Assembly (NCBI GenBank): GCA_050944915.1
Contig: JBMNRY010000023.1
Coordinates: 1-24,150 of the forward strand
Direction of reading: 5' to 3'
DNA from: JBMNRY01 sp050944915
GTDB taxonomy: Bacteria; Bacillota; Limnochordia; JAAZLZ01
DNA: 24,150 bases
Numbering within the stretch: the stretch's first letter is position 1; the number at the start of each line of letters is the position of its first letter. Made by a program: the position numbers and the translations under genes. The notes beneath the pieces were generated by a model. The model was given only the letters and a program-made list of their open reading frames with translations. It ran no database searches and had not been told where the DNA came from. Shown here piece after piece: positions 11,475 through 19,353 of the stretch.

Positions 11475-12665
11475 ATGCGCATCGGAATTTTTGCCGATAG
11501 CTATGAACCATATGTTAGTGGTGTCGTGCGTTCGATCAAAACCTTTACCAAGGAACTTATAGATCTGGGTCACCAGATCTATATTTTCGCGCCATCCTAC
11601 AGTCAGCAAAAGAATCAAGAACCCCGAGTGGTGGAAGAGACCCAGGAAGGAGTAACGGTTTTTCGCTACTTTTCCCTGCCGGTACCGACCTACCCAGGGT
11701 TTGTCTTGCCGCTACCTATTTCCTTCCGCACTAATCAATTGGTCCGCAAACTCAAAATCGATATCGTCCACAGCCATTCGCCCTTCCTCATGGGCCAATT
11801 GGCCGCGATGGTAGCCCGAAGGCATAAGCTGCCCTTAGTGTTTACCCATCATACCTTGTATCCTGAATATGCCCATTACGTACCGGTAGCCCAGCCTTTG
11901 GTTCGTCGTTTAACCATCCGTTTCCTCTCCGATTACTGTCGTAAGTGTGACTTAGTCATCGCTCCCTCTCCCTCTTTGGAAGCATGGTTAAAATCTACTT
12001 ATGAATTGGAAAAGCCCACTGCGGTCATCCCCACCGGCATTCTATTAGAGAATTACGCCCAAGGGGATCCCACTTGGTTACGCCGGGCTTATAACATCCC
12101 GGAGGAAACACCGATCCTCCTTTTCGTCGGAAGGATCAGCAAAGAGAAGAATGTCACTTTTCTTCTTGACATGCTGCCTTATGTGAAAGCACCGACAGTC
12201 CTTATTTGTGTCGGCTCCGGTCCTTTACAGGAACAAATGGAGGCTCGGGCCCAGGAAATGGGCTTAGGCGATCGGCTCATTTTCACCGGTCTCTTGGAAC
12301 ATCATAAAGTGATCGATGCTTGTCTCGGCGCCGATATATTCGTCTTTCCATCGGTGACCGAGACCCAGGGTATCGTCCTTGCCGAGGCTATGGCGGGACA
12401 CACACCCGTGGTTGCCGTAGAATCACCGGCCACCAGTGATATCCTCACCGATGGCAAGGAAGGCTTTTTGACCCCCGCCGAACCGGAAATTTTCGCCCAA
12501 CGGGTCAACAGCCTCCTGGAGGATCCTAATCTCCTGCAGGAGATGGGACAACGGGCAGCAGAGAAGGCCACCCAGTATAGTTCCCACCAGATGGCCTTAC
12601 GACTAGTTAGCAGTTACCAAATGCTTTTAGAGCAGCGCCAACTCCAAAAAGCTCACCAGGCTTAA
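11475..12665 (+). CDS. GT4 family glycosyltransferase
   Basis: The 396-residue protein is a two-domain GT-B fold retaining glycosyltransferase. The N-terminal acceptor domain begins MRIGIFADSYEPYVSGVVRS, wording typical of 1,2-diacylglycerol glucosyltransferases and related GT4 enzymes. The C-terminal donor domain (from about residue 210, LLFVGRISKEKN) has the EX7E motif Glu296/Glu304 in ETQGIVLAEAM and the segment GHTPVVAVESPATSDI that binds the nucleotide sugar. A role in membrane glycolipid synthesis is a reasonable guess, not shown. It ends one base before the convergent rlpA-like gene, leaving no separate terminator. Start by the ATG after GGGGAAGAC. Confidence 0.9.
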   Translation: MRIGIFADSYEPYVSGVVRSIKTFTKELIDLGHQIYIFAPSYSQQKNQEPRVVEETQEGVTVFRYFSLPVPTYPGFVLPLPISFRTNQLVRKLKIDIVHSHSPFLMGQLAAMVARRHKLPLVFTHHTLYPEYAHYVPVAQPLVRRLTIRFLSDYCRKCDLVIAPSPSLEAWLKSTYELEKPTAVIPTGILLENYAQGDPTWLRRAYNIPEETPILLFVGRISKEKNVTFLLDMLPYVKAPTVLICVGSGPLQEQMEARAQEMGLGDRLIFTGLLEHHKVIDACLGADIFVFPSVTETQGIVLAEAMAGHTPVVAVESPATSDILTDGKEGFLTPAEPEIFAQRVNSLLEDPNLLQEMGQRAAEKATQYSSHQMALRLVSSYQMLLEQRQLQKAHQA

Positions 12666-12666
12666 G

Positions 12667-13413
12667 CTAAAAGTGCAAAACTCCATCGAGGATTTCCAGT
12701 TTGACCAGGGCCAAGCCTCGCTCCACCATCTGCAGTTGCTGGGCCGCACCCCGGGAGAGATCGATGTAGCGGCCTTCGATAAAAGGACCCCGGTCGTTGA
12801 TTTTCACGATGACATGGCGACCATTATGGAGATTGGTCACCCGCACCCAGGTGTCGAATTCCCAATCTCTATGGGCGGCGGTCAGACCGTACTGGTCATA
12901 GATTTCCCCCGAAGCCGTTGGGCGGCCGTGGAAATAGTCTCCATACCAAGAAGCCGTACCTACGAAGCTGCCATCGCCCCTGGCGATGGCTGGGGCCGCG
13001 ATGGCGATGGGTGAAATTCCTAAAGCCCGACGAAGATTGTTGGCCCAAATAAGGGCTAGTTCCCACGGTTCACAACCATTAAGTCGGGCGTGCTCTTTAT
13101 CAACGGTGATCAGCAGTTGTCCATCGATGGTAACGGCGTGCTGTCCATTAACCACATCCGGGATAATCCCCTCACCTGTGACACCCCCGCCGAGAAGGCG
13201 TAATAATCGCGCTTCCACGATTCGTCCCCGTTCTTCAACGGAAAGACCCCCATGGGGCGCCCGAATCCGCAAAACCACTTGCCCCGCGACAGATATTTCC
13301 ACCACTTCCCGACCGGCCCGTTCGGCCATCTGCCGCTGAACCAAGCTAGTCCCCTGGAGGGGAGCTACCAAAAACAGGGCCAACACCAAGATCATCGCTA
13401 GTCTTTTAGACAT
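12667..13413 (-). CDS. Secreted RlpA-like double-psi beta-barrel protein
   Basis: The 248-residue protein has an N-terminal signal-like hydrophobic helix (SKRLAMILVLALFLVAPLQ), a middle region of about 120 residues with HGGLSVEERGRIVEARLLRL, and a C-terminal RlpA-type DPBB domain (about 150-245). That domain carries GTASWYGDYFHGRPTASGE, the conserved KINDRGPF and the RYIDLSRGAA motif. RlpA of Pseudomonas cleaves naked glycan strands; whether this protein is catalytic is not certain. It likely acts outside the membrane on cell wall. Its ribosome site (GGTGAGGG) lies in a sequence perfectly complementary to a part of the leader, suggesting translational control. It follows the GHL10-like gene after a terminator. 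Confidence 0.85.
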   Translation of the reverse strand: MSKRLAMILVLALFLVAPLQGTSLVQRQMAERAGREVVEISVAGQVVLRIRAPHGGLSVEERGRIVEARLLRLLGGGVTGEGIIPDVVNGQHAVTIDGQLLITVDKEHARLNGCEPWELALIWANNLRRALGISPIAIAAPAIARGDGSFVGTASWYGDYFHGRPTASGEIYDQYGLTAAHRDWEFDTWVRVTNLHNGRHVIVKINDRGPFIEGRYIDLSRGAAQQLQMVERGLALVKLEILDGVLHF

Positions 13414-13500
13414 GATTCAATAACCCTCACCTTCTATGAAAGCAATCTGCCTATCCTTAGTATGGGCATTTTTGGTAAATTTATGCCCTAGGTGAGGGTT
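13414..13500 (-). promoter_or_regulatory. Structured rlpA leader that can sequester the ribosome site
   Basis: Read on the minus strand, AACCCTCACCT (13500-13490) pairs perfectly with AGGTGAGGGTT (13432-13422), which contains the rlpA Shine-Dalgarno and ends eight bases before the ATG. The enclosed bases contain a second hairpin, GGGCAT/ATGCCC (13488-13483 with 13469-13464), and a weaker AGGCA/TGCTT pairing. The whole could fold as a three-way junction closed by an 11-base-pair stem. I recognise no known riboswitch class in it. It may be a cis-regulatory RNA, or the long dyad may be a DNA operator. Confidence 0.5.
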
Positions 13501-13508
13501 GAACCATG

Positions 13509-13535
13509 AAAAAAGCCGGGGGGTCTCTCCCCGGC
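13509..13535 (-). terminator. Rho-independent terminator after the GHL10-like gene
   Basis: On the minus strand GCCGGGG, a 7-base loop and CCCCGGC form a 7-base-pair GC stem directly followed by six T residues. It lies eight bases beyond the stop of the GHL10-like gene and separates it from rlpA. It ends only nine bases before the rlpA leader helix, so rlpA either depends on read-through or has a promoter overlapping this hairpin. Confidence 0.85.
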
Positions 13536-13543
13536 CAGTCTTC

Positions 13544-14656
13544 TTAGATGGAACCGATGATCTCCAGAATTCCTTGGTGCCCTTTGATGGCGTTGTAGGA
13601 AAAGAGGACGATCCCCTCCACCGGCAGCCTTTGGGCCCGCCGGATTTTCTCCTCCAAGCTAGACGGATCATCTAGCAGAGCATAAGCGCCCAGGCCAATA
13701 TGGAGGGGGCCTTCCACTCGTTCTACTAAGGTCTCCATCTGGTGGGCCACCAGTAGAGTATTGGCGGAATAGAGCATGGGGACTGCGAAATCCAAATATC
13801 CTTCTGCTAACCAGGTCGGCCAATCCTGGAAACGTTTGGAGTAGGCGTCGTCGACATCACCATAAACGGCCGCGGATAACCGGACCTCCGGTCGGCATTG
13901 GTCGATGAGTTGGGCAAGCCTCTTTACCAGTTGGGTGACTCCCCATCGGCGGTAATCATCCCAGCGATCCATCAATTCGGTGTAGTTTGGGTACTTCCCC
14001 GGGTTCTGCACCAAATGGAGGGGATCGACACCATAACGTTCCTGGAAAACCCGGCGGTTATAGGGACTGTAGCCGTAATCGGCCGAAGGATAACGCAGGT
14101 AATCTAAGTGGATCCCATCGACATCATAATTGTTCAGGATTTCTTCCACAACCTGACAAAGATAGTCCTGCACCTCCGGCAGCCCCGGCTCCAGCATGAT
14201 GGCCGGTAGATGGGGACCTACATCGGCAGGACCGTAGTCCAACTGGGAGCGCCCTTGGGCATCAACCATAACCCAATGGGGATGGGTATGAAGTATATGG
14301 CGGGGATCTTGAGGCCGATAAACGAAGGAGGAGATAGTATAGGCGTTAATCCACGGATGGATCGCGATATTATACCGGGTTGCTCCTTCGATGGCATAGG
14401 CCAAAGGATCGAAATCCTCCTCTAACCCGGGAGCCGGGGGAACTAATTGGGAACGGTAGTAGGCTTCCGCTCTGCCGTTAACCTGCAAAAAGAGGGTGTC
14501 GACCCCTAAGCGGGCAGCAGTAGCCAAAAGTTCGTCGATCCCGGCTTTCGTAGTCAGGCCATCCCGCACCACCCACAGGCCTAGGGAAGAGGCAGTCGTC
14601 GTCGTGCTAATCAGGAATACGAAACATAAGACCAAGAAGAACCATCTAGTTTTCAT
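13544..14656 (-). CDS. Secreted glycoside-hydrolase-like protein (GHL10 / DUF187, YngK type)
   Basis: The 370-residue protein begins with a signal peptide (hydrophobic run WFFLVLCFVFLISTTTTASS) and continues as a TIM-barrel of the GHL10 family (family 10 glycosylhydrolase-like). Family landmarks are LGLWVVRDGLTTKAGIDELL at the start of the barrel, DTLFLQVNGRAEAYYRS, AIHPWINAYT, VDGIHLDYLRYP with the conserved Asp residues, and VRLSAAVYGD. Substrates of the family are poorly known; a cell-wall or extracellular polysaccharide is likely. Its ATG overlaps the end of ispDF by 11 bases and has GGAGGAAATCG before it, so it is coupled to the isoprenoid gene. A terminator follows. Confidence 0.87.
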   Translation of the reverse strand: MKTRWFFLVLCFVFLISTTTTASSLGLWVVRDGLTTKAGIDELLATAARLGVDTLFLQVNGRAEAYYRSQLVPPAPGLEEDFDPLAYAIEGATRYNIAIHPWINAYTISSFVYRPQDPRHILHTHPHWVMVDAQGRSQLDYGPADVGPHLPAIMLEPGLPEVQDYLCQVVEEILNNYDVDGIHLDYLRYPSADYGYSPYNRRVFQERYGVDPLHLVQNPGKYPNYTELMDRWDDYRRWGVTQLVKRLAQLIDQCRPEVRLSAAVYGDVDDAYSKRFQDWPTWLAEGYLDFAVPMLYSANTLLVAHQMETLVERVEGPLHIGLGAYALLDDPSSLEEKIRRAQRLPVEGIVLFSYNAIKGHQGILEIIGSI

Positions 14657-15824
14657 CGATTTCCTCCCGGGCCGTCAAGGCCGTAACCAAGGCGGCAATG
14701 GCTTCCCCTTGCCCAACGGCATCTAAACCTTCGGTCGTCGTCGCTTTAATGTTTACCCGATCCCGGGATAAATTAAGGATCTGGGCTAGCTTCTCTTCCA
14801 TCGCGGGGATATGGGGTGCTAATTTGGGCCGCTGGGCCATGATCACCCCATCGACGTTGATCACCCGAGCACCCCGCCTCCTTAATAAGGCCATGACCTC
14901 CTCCAAGAGCTCTAGGCTACAGGCTCCCCCATAGGCGGGGTCCGTATCGGGGAAGTGGGCTCCAATATCCCCTAAGGCTGCGGCTCCTAGGAGGGCGTCC
15001 ATCACCGCATGGGTGAGGACATCGGCATCGGAGTGACCTAAAAGGCCCTTCTCGTAAGGGATCTTTAGGCCCCCTAGGATCAAGGGGCGGTCTTTAACCA
15101 GACGATGGATATCATAGCCGATCCCCGTAGCCAGGAAACCAGCTCCCAGTAGGCCCTCGGCAATCCGGACATCGTCGGGGGTCGTCAGTTTTAGGTTCCG
15201 ATAGGAGCCCATCACCATATGGACCGGATGCCCCAAAGCTTCAACTAAAGAGGCATCATCGGTGGCTAAGATCCCCTGCCTTTTGGCCTCCTGATAGGCT
15301 TGACACAAGAGGTCATAGCGGAAGGCCTGGGGCGTTTGGGCAGCCCAAAGGCGATCCCGCCGGGGCGTGGCGGTGATGAGCCCTTCCTCGACGACCTTAA
15401 TGGTATCCTTAACCGGTACACCGGCGACGGCAGCCCCTTTCGTCAGCCCTACCTCGATGATCCTATCGATGATCTCCCTATCTACTAGCGGTCGGGCTCC
15501 ATCGTGGATGAGCACCAAATCCGGAGGAACCTCTAGGGCGGCTAAACCACAGGCTACCGAATCTTGACGTTCCTTGCCCCCGGCCACCGCGCGAACGTCA
15601 TCCAACCCATAGGGAGTTGCCATGTCCCTTTGGAAATAGTCCAACTCCTCCTCTCGGAGGATGACGATGATCTCGTCGATGAGGGGATGTTGAAGGAAGG
15701 TCCTGATTGTGCGGACCAAGGCAGGCACACCGTGGAGGGGAATATATTGTTTATTGACTTCCTCTATCTTCCCCATTCGGCGACCTTGGCCGGCGGCGGG
15801 GATGAGAGCAGCAATCCTTGGCAT
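14646..15824 (-). CDS. ispDF: Bifunctional IspD-IspF (MEP pathway) enzyme
   Basis: This is a natural fusion of two non-consecutive enzymes of the MEP isoprenoid pathway. Residues about 1-227 are IspD (CTP transfer to MEP): PAAGQGRRMG at the nucleotide site, VAGGKERQDSV, LIHDGARPLV and AAQTPQAFR. Residues about 230-392 are IspF (MEcPP synthase): GIGYDIHRLV with Asp/His metal ligands, GLLGHSDADVLTHAVMDALL, GDIGAHFPDTDP and the final ATTTEGLDAVGQGEAIAA. There is almost no linker. I start at the ATG before PRIAALIPAAGQ; two upstream in-frame starts have poorer sites. In most Firmicutes ispD and ispF are separate neighbours. It follows the PIN/TRAM gene, behind a terminator. Confidence 0.93.
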   Translation of the reverse strand: MPRIAALIPAAGQGRRMGKIEEVNKQYIPLHGVPALVRTIRTFLQHPLIDEIIVILREEELDYFQRDMATPYGLDDVRAVAGGKERQDSVACGLAALEVPPDLVLIHDGARPLVDREIIDRIIEVGLTKGAAVAGVPVKDTIKVVEEGLITATPRRDRLWAAQTPQAFRYDLLCQAYQEAKRQGILATDDASLVEALGHPVHMVMGSYRNLKLTTPDDVRIAEGLLGAGFLATGIGYDIHRLVKDRPLILGGLKIPYEKGLLGHSDADVLTHAVMDALLGAAALGDIGAHFPDTDPAYGGACSLELLEEVMALLRRRGARVINVDGVIMAQRPKLAPHIPAMEEKLAQILNLSRDRVNIKATTTEGLDAVGQGEAIAALVTALTAREEIDEN

Positions 15825-15849
15825 GAACATACCACCCACTTTTTGTCAC

Positions 15850-15881
15850 AAAAAAAGGTTTCGCCACTAGGTGACGAAACC
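15850..15881 (-). terminator. Terminator after the PIN/TRAM gene
   Basis: On the minus strand GGTTTCG and CGAAACC (7-base-pair stem, with a short CAC/GTG pairing inside the loop) are followed by seven T residues (A run 15850-15856 on the plus strand). It would end PIN/TRAM transcripts just before ispDF; no clear ispDF promoter is visible downstream of it, so some read-through is likely. Confidence 0.8.
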
Positions 15882-15908
15882 CTGCTCCAAATCCCTTAGC
15901 TTACCCCT

Positions 15909-17000
15909 TCATAACGCCCGTTCCATTGCCTTTGGCTTGGCAAAAATCATCCTGCCGGCCGCCGTCTGCAGAACGCTGGTGACTAAAACGCCGACCGACT
16001 CGCCGATATACTTGCGGCCGCCGTCGACGACGATCATGGTGCCATCGTCAAGATAGGCCACACCTTGACCTTGTTCCTTGCCATCTTTGATGACATGGAC
16101 CATCATTTCTTCTCCCGGCAGGACCACAGGTTTGACGGCATTGGCTAATTCGTTGATATTGAGGACCGATACACCTTGTAACTCGGCAACTTTATTCAAA
16201 TTGTAATCGTTGGTGACTATTTTAGCCCCTAATTTCTTGGCGAGACGGACCAGCCGGGAATCCACTTCCCCATGGTCATCGGTATCCCGATCATAAATCT
16301 GGACCGCCACATTATTTTCCTTGCGCATTTTGTTGAGGATATCCAAGCCCCGTCGTCCCCGATTCCTTTTGAGGACGTCAGAAGAATCAGCGATATGTTG
16401 TAGTTCATCGAGAATGAAATTGGGAACGATCAAGGTACCTTCGAGAAAACCCGATCTACAAATGTCGGCGATTCGTCCATCGATGATGACACTGGTATCG
16501 AGGATCTTGCAAGGGATGCGGTTGGACATCCGGCCCGATTTGGACAAGGTACGCTCCTGGAGTCGGGATGAAAGCTTAAAGAGTAGCAATAATTCCTCTT
16601 TTTTCTTGATGGCCACCAACGCACCTACATAACCTAGGGCCAAGGTGATGAGTAAAGGTGCGTAAAAACCGATAATCGGTAGCTCCCTTGGAAGGGGAGT
16701 CGTTACTAAGAGCCCGATGACCAAGCCAATGAGTAGCCCGATAACGCCCCCAATCATGTCTTGGATCGGCACTCTGTATAAATAACCCAGCAAACGTCCA
16801 ATCACTGTCCGAAAAGCCACAACTACCGTGGGACCAACCAAGGCACCTAAGAGGGCACCGCTGATAGTTCCCAGCCAAATCAAATAGTGATGATTTGGAA
16901 ATTCCAGCCCGAAGTAGATACTATGTCTCAAACCATAGGAAAAAAGTTGATAGCCCACGGTCGAACCGATAATTGCCGCCAAAGTCCTTTGGATCTTCAT
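15909..17000 (-). CDS. Membrane-anchored PIN/TRAM domain protein (YacL type)
   Basis: The 363-residue protein has four N-terminal transmembrane segments (about residues 8-130), a cytoplasmic PIN nuclease domain (about 163-285) and a C-terminal TRAM RNA-binding domain (about 290-350). The PIN acidic residues include Asp168 and Asp174 in ILDTSVIIDGRIADI, and later DTDDHGEVDSRLV and VTNDYNLNKVAEL. The TRAM part shows GEEMMVHVIKDGKEQGQGVA followed by DDGTMIVVDGG. YacL homologues sit beside disA, carD and ispD across Firmicutes; their RNA target is unknown. AGAAGGAGGTGACAACAG before the ATG is a near-ideal ribosome site. The 118-base gap to carD shows no firm promoter. Confidence 0.92.
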   Translation of the reverse strand: MKIQRTLAAIIGSTVGYQLFSYGLRHSIYFGLEFPNHHYLIWLGTISGALLGALVGPTVVVAFRTVIGRLLGYLYRVPIQDMIGGVIGLLIGLVIGLLVTTPLPRELPIIGFYAPLLITLALGYVGALVAIKKKEELLLLFKLSSRLQERTLSKSGRMSNRIPCKILDTSVIIDGRIADICRSGFLEGTLIVPNFILDELQHIADSSDVLKRNRGRRGLDILNKMRKENNVAVQIYDRDTDDHGEVDSRLVRLAKKLGAKIVTNDYNLNKVAELQGVSVLNINELANAVKPVVLPGEEMMVHVIKDGKEQGQGVAYLDDGTMIVVDGGRKYIGESVGVLVTSVLQTAAGRMIFAKPKAMERAL

Positions 17001-17118
17001 CTGTTGTCACCTCCTTCTGTACGACAAGTCCCGCCTTCATCACATCCAGGAAACCTTGCCTTATTATTCTCAGTAAACCATGGGATTTTTATACATAAAT
17101 TGGGGTGAAATAAAATCC

Positions 17119-17622
17119 TTAGCTTTCTTCTTCCCCCGATGGTTGACTTAACCATTCTTCCAAATGGGCCTCTACTTCCTCTTCCGTTTTTCCACTGACC
17201 AAAATCAACTCACTGACTAAGATCTGTTTGGCTGTTTCCAACATTTTCCGTTCGCCTGTCGATAAGCCTTTTTCATTATCCCGAATGACCAGGTTGCGAA
17301 CGACTTCGGCCACTTCTCGGATATCACCGGTCTTCATTTTTTCCATGTTTGCCCGGTACCGCCGGTTCCAATTGACGGACATTTTCGTTTGTTCGGCCCG
17401 GAGCAGTTTGATGACCTCTGGGACATCCTCCCGTTCAATAACGGGCCGTAACCCAATCTCCTTCACGTTAGCCATGGGCAACATGACTCTCATATCCCCG
17501 ATAGGCAAATGCATGATATAGTATTTGTGTTTTTCCCCTAGAATCTCTTTTTCTTCGATAGCTTCAATGATCCCCGCTCCATGCATGGGATAGACAACCT
17601 TGTCACCAACTTCAAACGTCAC
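17119..17622 (-). CDS. carD: CarD/CdnL family RNA-polymerase-binding regulator
   Basis: CarD-type proteins bind the RNA polymerase beta subunit and stabilise or modulate open promoter complexes. The 167-residue product starts with the diagnostic FEVGDKVVYPMHGAGIIEAI RNAP-interacting module, then has MRVMLPMANVKEIGLRPVI and a helical C-terminal domain with NWNRRYRANMEKMKTGDI, typical of the DNA-contacting part. The GTG at 17622, six bases from GGGAGGT, gives the usual family N-terminus; a longer frame lacks support. It has a clear sigma-A promoter about 95 bases upstream. The acidic C-terminal tail (EEWLSQPSGEEES) is longer than in short homologues. Confidence 0.93.
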   Translation of the reverse strand: MTFEVGDKVVYPMHGAGIIEAIEEKEILGEKHKYYIMHLPIGDMRVMLPMANVKEIGLRPVIEREDVPEVIKLLRAEQTKMSVNWNRRYRANMEKMKTGDIREVAEVVRNLVIRDNEKGLSTGERKMLETAKQILVSELILVSGKTEEEVEAHLEEWLSQPSGEEES

Positions 17623-17716
17623 ATTAAAACCTCCCATCGAAGCGGAAGCCCTTGGAAATTGACGCAAAATTTACCTTTTTATGTGCAAGTGGCAAAAGCA
17701 TACCTTTCCACGATAT

Positions 17717-17745
17717 ATTTTAACATCCTAGCCAAAGGGTGTCAA
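17717..17745 (-). promoter_or_regulatory. Sigma-A promoter of carD
   Basis: On the minus strand TTGACA (17745-17740), a 17-base spacer and TAAAAT (17722-17717) form a near-consensus promoter. The transcript would carry a leader of about 88 bases before the GTG. Confidence 0.8.
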
Positions 17746-17779
17746 TTCTGGGCGTTACCGCTTCTTTCCCTAGTATCCC

Positions 17780-17809
17780 TTGACAAAGCATTTCCTACCT
17801 GCCTATAAT
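17780..17809 (+). promoter_or_regulatory. Consensus sigma-A promoter of the DUF1573 gene
   Basis: TTGACA (17780-17785) and TATAAT (17804-17809) match consensus at all twelve positions with an 18-base spacer. Transcription should start near 17816, after the earliest in-frame codons, which supports the start at 17859. It is divergent from the carD promoter, 34 bases away. Confidence 0.85.
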
Positions 17810-17858
17810 ATGCTTGCAACAGGCCTATTTCATGCCTAGTCAGGGAGTGGTACTTGCC

Positions 17859-18257
17859 ATGAAAGAGTCTCGTTCCTATGCCCAATTTCAGGGATGTGTC
17901 GAGGAGTATCTAATACGTCATCGTAGCATCCTCGATGTCCTCTCTAAGTTACAAGAATCGGCTGCGCGTACTCAACGGGCTGTCACCAAAGCGGTCACAA
18001 CCTGCGGTTGTGTCCGGGTGGAAGCCGAGAAAGCAGTTATCCCGCCTGATATCACTTATCCCCAATTAAAGGAACATATGGATACCCACCTCAGGGGGCA
18101 ACTATGTGAAGTCTGCCGTGACGTGATCGAAACGGAGATGGGACAAAACCTCTTCTATTTAGCCGCCCTATGCACTATCGCCAATTTGGACATGGAAGAG
18201 ATCTTGCGCAAACAATGTGATCGCCTGAAGACCCTAGGCAATTATTATCTCTCCTAA
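17859..18257 (+). CDS. DUF1573 domain protein with conserved cysteines
   Basis: The 132-residue soluble helical protein fits the clostridial DUF1573-annotated family found near carD, disA and radA. Recognisable wording is YLIRHRSILDVLSKLQESAA (18-37), VTKAVTTCGC (42-51), DITYPQLKEHM and the C-terminal LAALCTIANLDMEEILR. Cys49/Cys51 and Cys83/Cys86 (CEVC) could bind a metal, though this is inference. The function is unknown. It is the only plus-strand gene in the right half, placed between convergent disA and divergent carD, and has its own consensus promoter. The ATG at 17859 follows the transcription start; its ribosome site (AGGGAG) is rather far away (11 bases). Confidence 0.8.
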   Translation: MKESRSYAQFQGCVEEYLIRHRSILDVLSKLQESAARTQRAVTKAVTTCGCVRVEAEKAVIPPDITYPQLKEHMDTHLRGQLCEVCRDVIETEMGQNLFYLAALCTIANLDMEEILRKQCDRLKTLGNYYLS

Positions 18258-18273
18258 ATATCGGTGGGCACAA

Positions 18274-19341
18274 CTAGACATGCCGATCCAGCAAGACTTG
18301 TTCCCGCAAACGACGCAAACCTTCTTTAATCACACGGGCCCGTACTTCGCCGATACCTTCTACTTCGTCCAGCTCTTCGATGGAAGCAGCTAGGACTTCC
18401 GTTAAGGTGCCAAAACGCTGGACCATATTATCAATCACTGCCTGGGGCAGCCGGGGAATCTTACTTAAGATCCGATAACCCCTGGGCGTCAGCGAATTAT
18501 CAAGATTGCCGATCCCTCCATGACCCAAAGCCCGGGAAATCATGTTCAAATCCAGGAGGTCTTCCGAAGACCAGCGGGTCATTTCCGGCCAAATAAGATC
18601 CATATCTTCTTTATCAGCATAATCTTTGACGACAAGCTGACCTTCATTTTCGATATCGACCATCAGTTCTTCCAACTGCATGCTCACCAGGCGTCCTTCT
18701 GTACCCAATTCACAGACATAGCGTTCGATTTCCCCCGCGATGTGGGCGACCATTTGGGCCCGCTGGACGACGGTGACTACGTCCGATAAAGTGACTAGAT
18801 CTTCAAATTCCAGGGCACTTAAATTGATCAGGGCCTGCTCCAGAACGCTCTTATACTTCTCTAGGGTTTGCAGGGCCTGGTTGGCCTTAGCTAAAACCAC
18901 ACTGATATCCCGCAAAATATATTTCAAATTGGCTTGATAAACGCTGATCACATTTCTCCTTTGGGAGATGGAAATAACCAGTTCCCCCGTTTGGCGGGCC
19001 ACCCGTTCTGCGGTGCGGTGCCTAGCCCCCGTTTCACTGGAGGGGATCAACGGATCGGGAGATAAGTGGGTATTGGCAAATAGAATTTCTTTGGCATCGC
19101 TGGACAAAACGATAGCCCCATCCATCTTGGCCAATTCATACAAGGCCGATGGATGGAATTCAGCATTGATCTTAAAACCGCCATTGACGATCTTGAGCAC
19201 CTCTTCGCTGTCGCCAATGACGATGAGGGCGCCTGTTCTAGCCCGAAGGATGTTTTCCAAACCGGCGTAAAGACTGGTGCCCGGGGCTAGGATTTGTAAA
19301 CGCTTTAGGAAACTTTCCTCGGTCACTTTGTCCTCCTTCAC
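18274..19341 (-). CDS. disA: DNA-integrity scanning diadenylate cyclase DisA
   Basis: DisA makes c-di-AMP from two ATP and halts when it meets branched DNA. The 355-residue product has the N-terminal DAC domain with the active-site motifs DGA (Asp74-Ala76 in MDGAIVLSSD) and RHR (107-109 in GARHRTAERVARQT), a linker helical region, and a C-terminal helix-hairpin-helix domain (SKIPRLPQAVIDNMVQRFG, then VEGIGEVRARVIKEGLRRL). GTG starts at 19341 and 19326 each have a good ribosome site (GGAGGGG and AAGGAGG); the first is kept. It starts 12 bases after the radA stop, so radA-disA form a unit. The stop is close to the convergent DUF1573 gene with no terminator of its own. Confidence 0.95.
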   Translation of the reverse strand: MKEDKVTEESFLKRLQILAPGTSLYAGLENILRARTGALIVIGDSEEVLKIVNGGFKINAEFHPSALYELAKMDGAIVLSSDAKEILFANTHLSPDPLIPSSETGARHRTAERVARQTGELVISISQRRNVISVYQANLKYILRDISVVLAKANQALQTLEKYKSVLEQALINLSALEFEDLVTLSDVVTVVQRAQMVAHIAGEIERYVCELGTEGRLVSMQLEELMVDIENEGQLVVKDYADKEDMDLIWPEMTRWSSEDLLDLNMISRALGHGGIGNLDNSLTPRGYRILSKIPRLPQAVIDNMVQRFGTLTEVLAASIEELDEVEGIGEVRARVIKEGLRRLREQVLLDRHV

Positions 19342-19353
19342 CTAGACCCCTCC

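Noticed and set aside
13414..13500. Known c-di-AMP (ydaO) riboswitch before rlpA
   Set aside because: Considered because ydaO elements often precede cell-wall hydrolase genes, but the leader is shorter than that class and I see none of its conserved blocks.
13417..13671. 84-codon minus-strand frame across the GHL10 terminator
   Set aside because: It reads through the terminator hairpin and the rlpA leader helix and is out of frame with the GHL10 gene it overlaps.
15823..15839. Two upstream in-frame starts for ispDF
   Set aside because: They have poorer ribosome sites and add residues absent from the usual IspD N-terminus.
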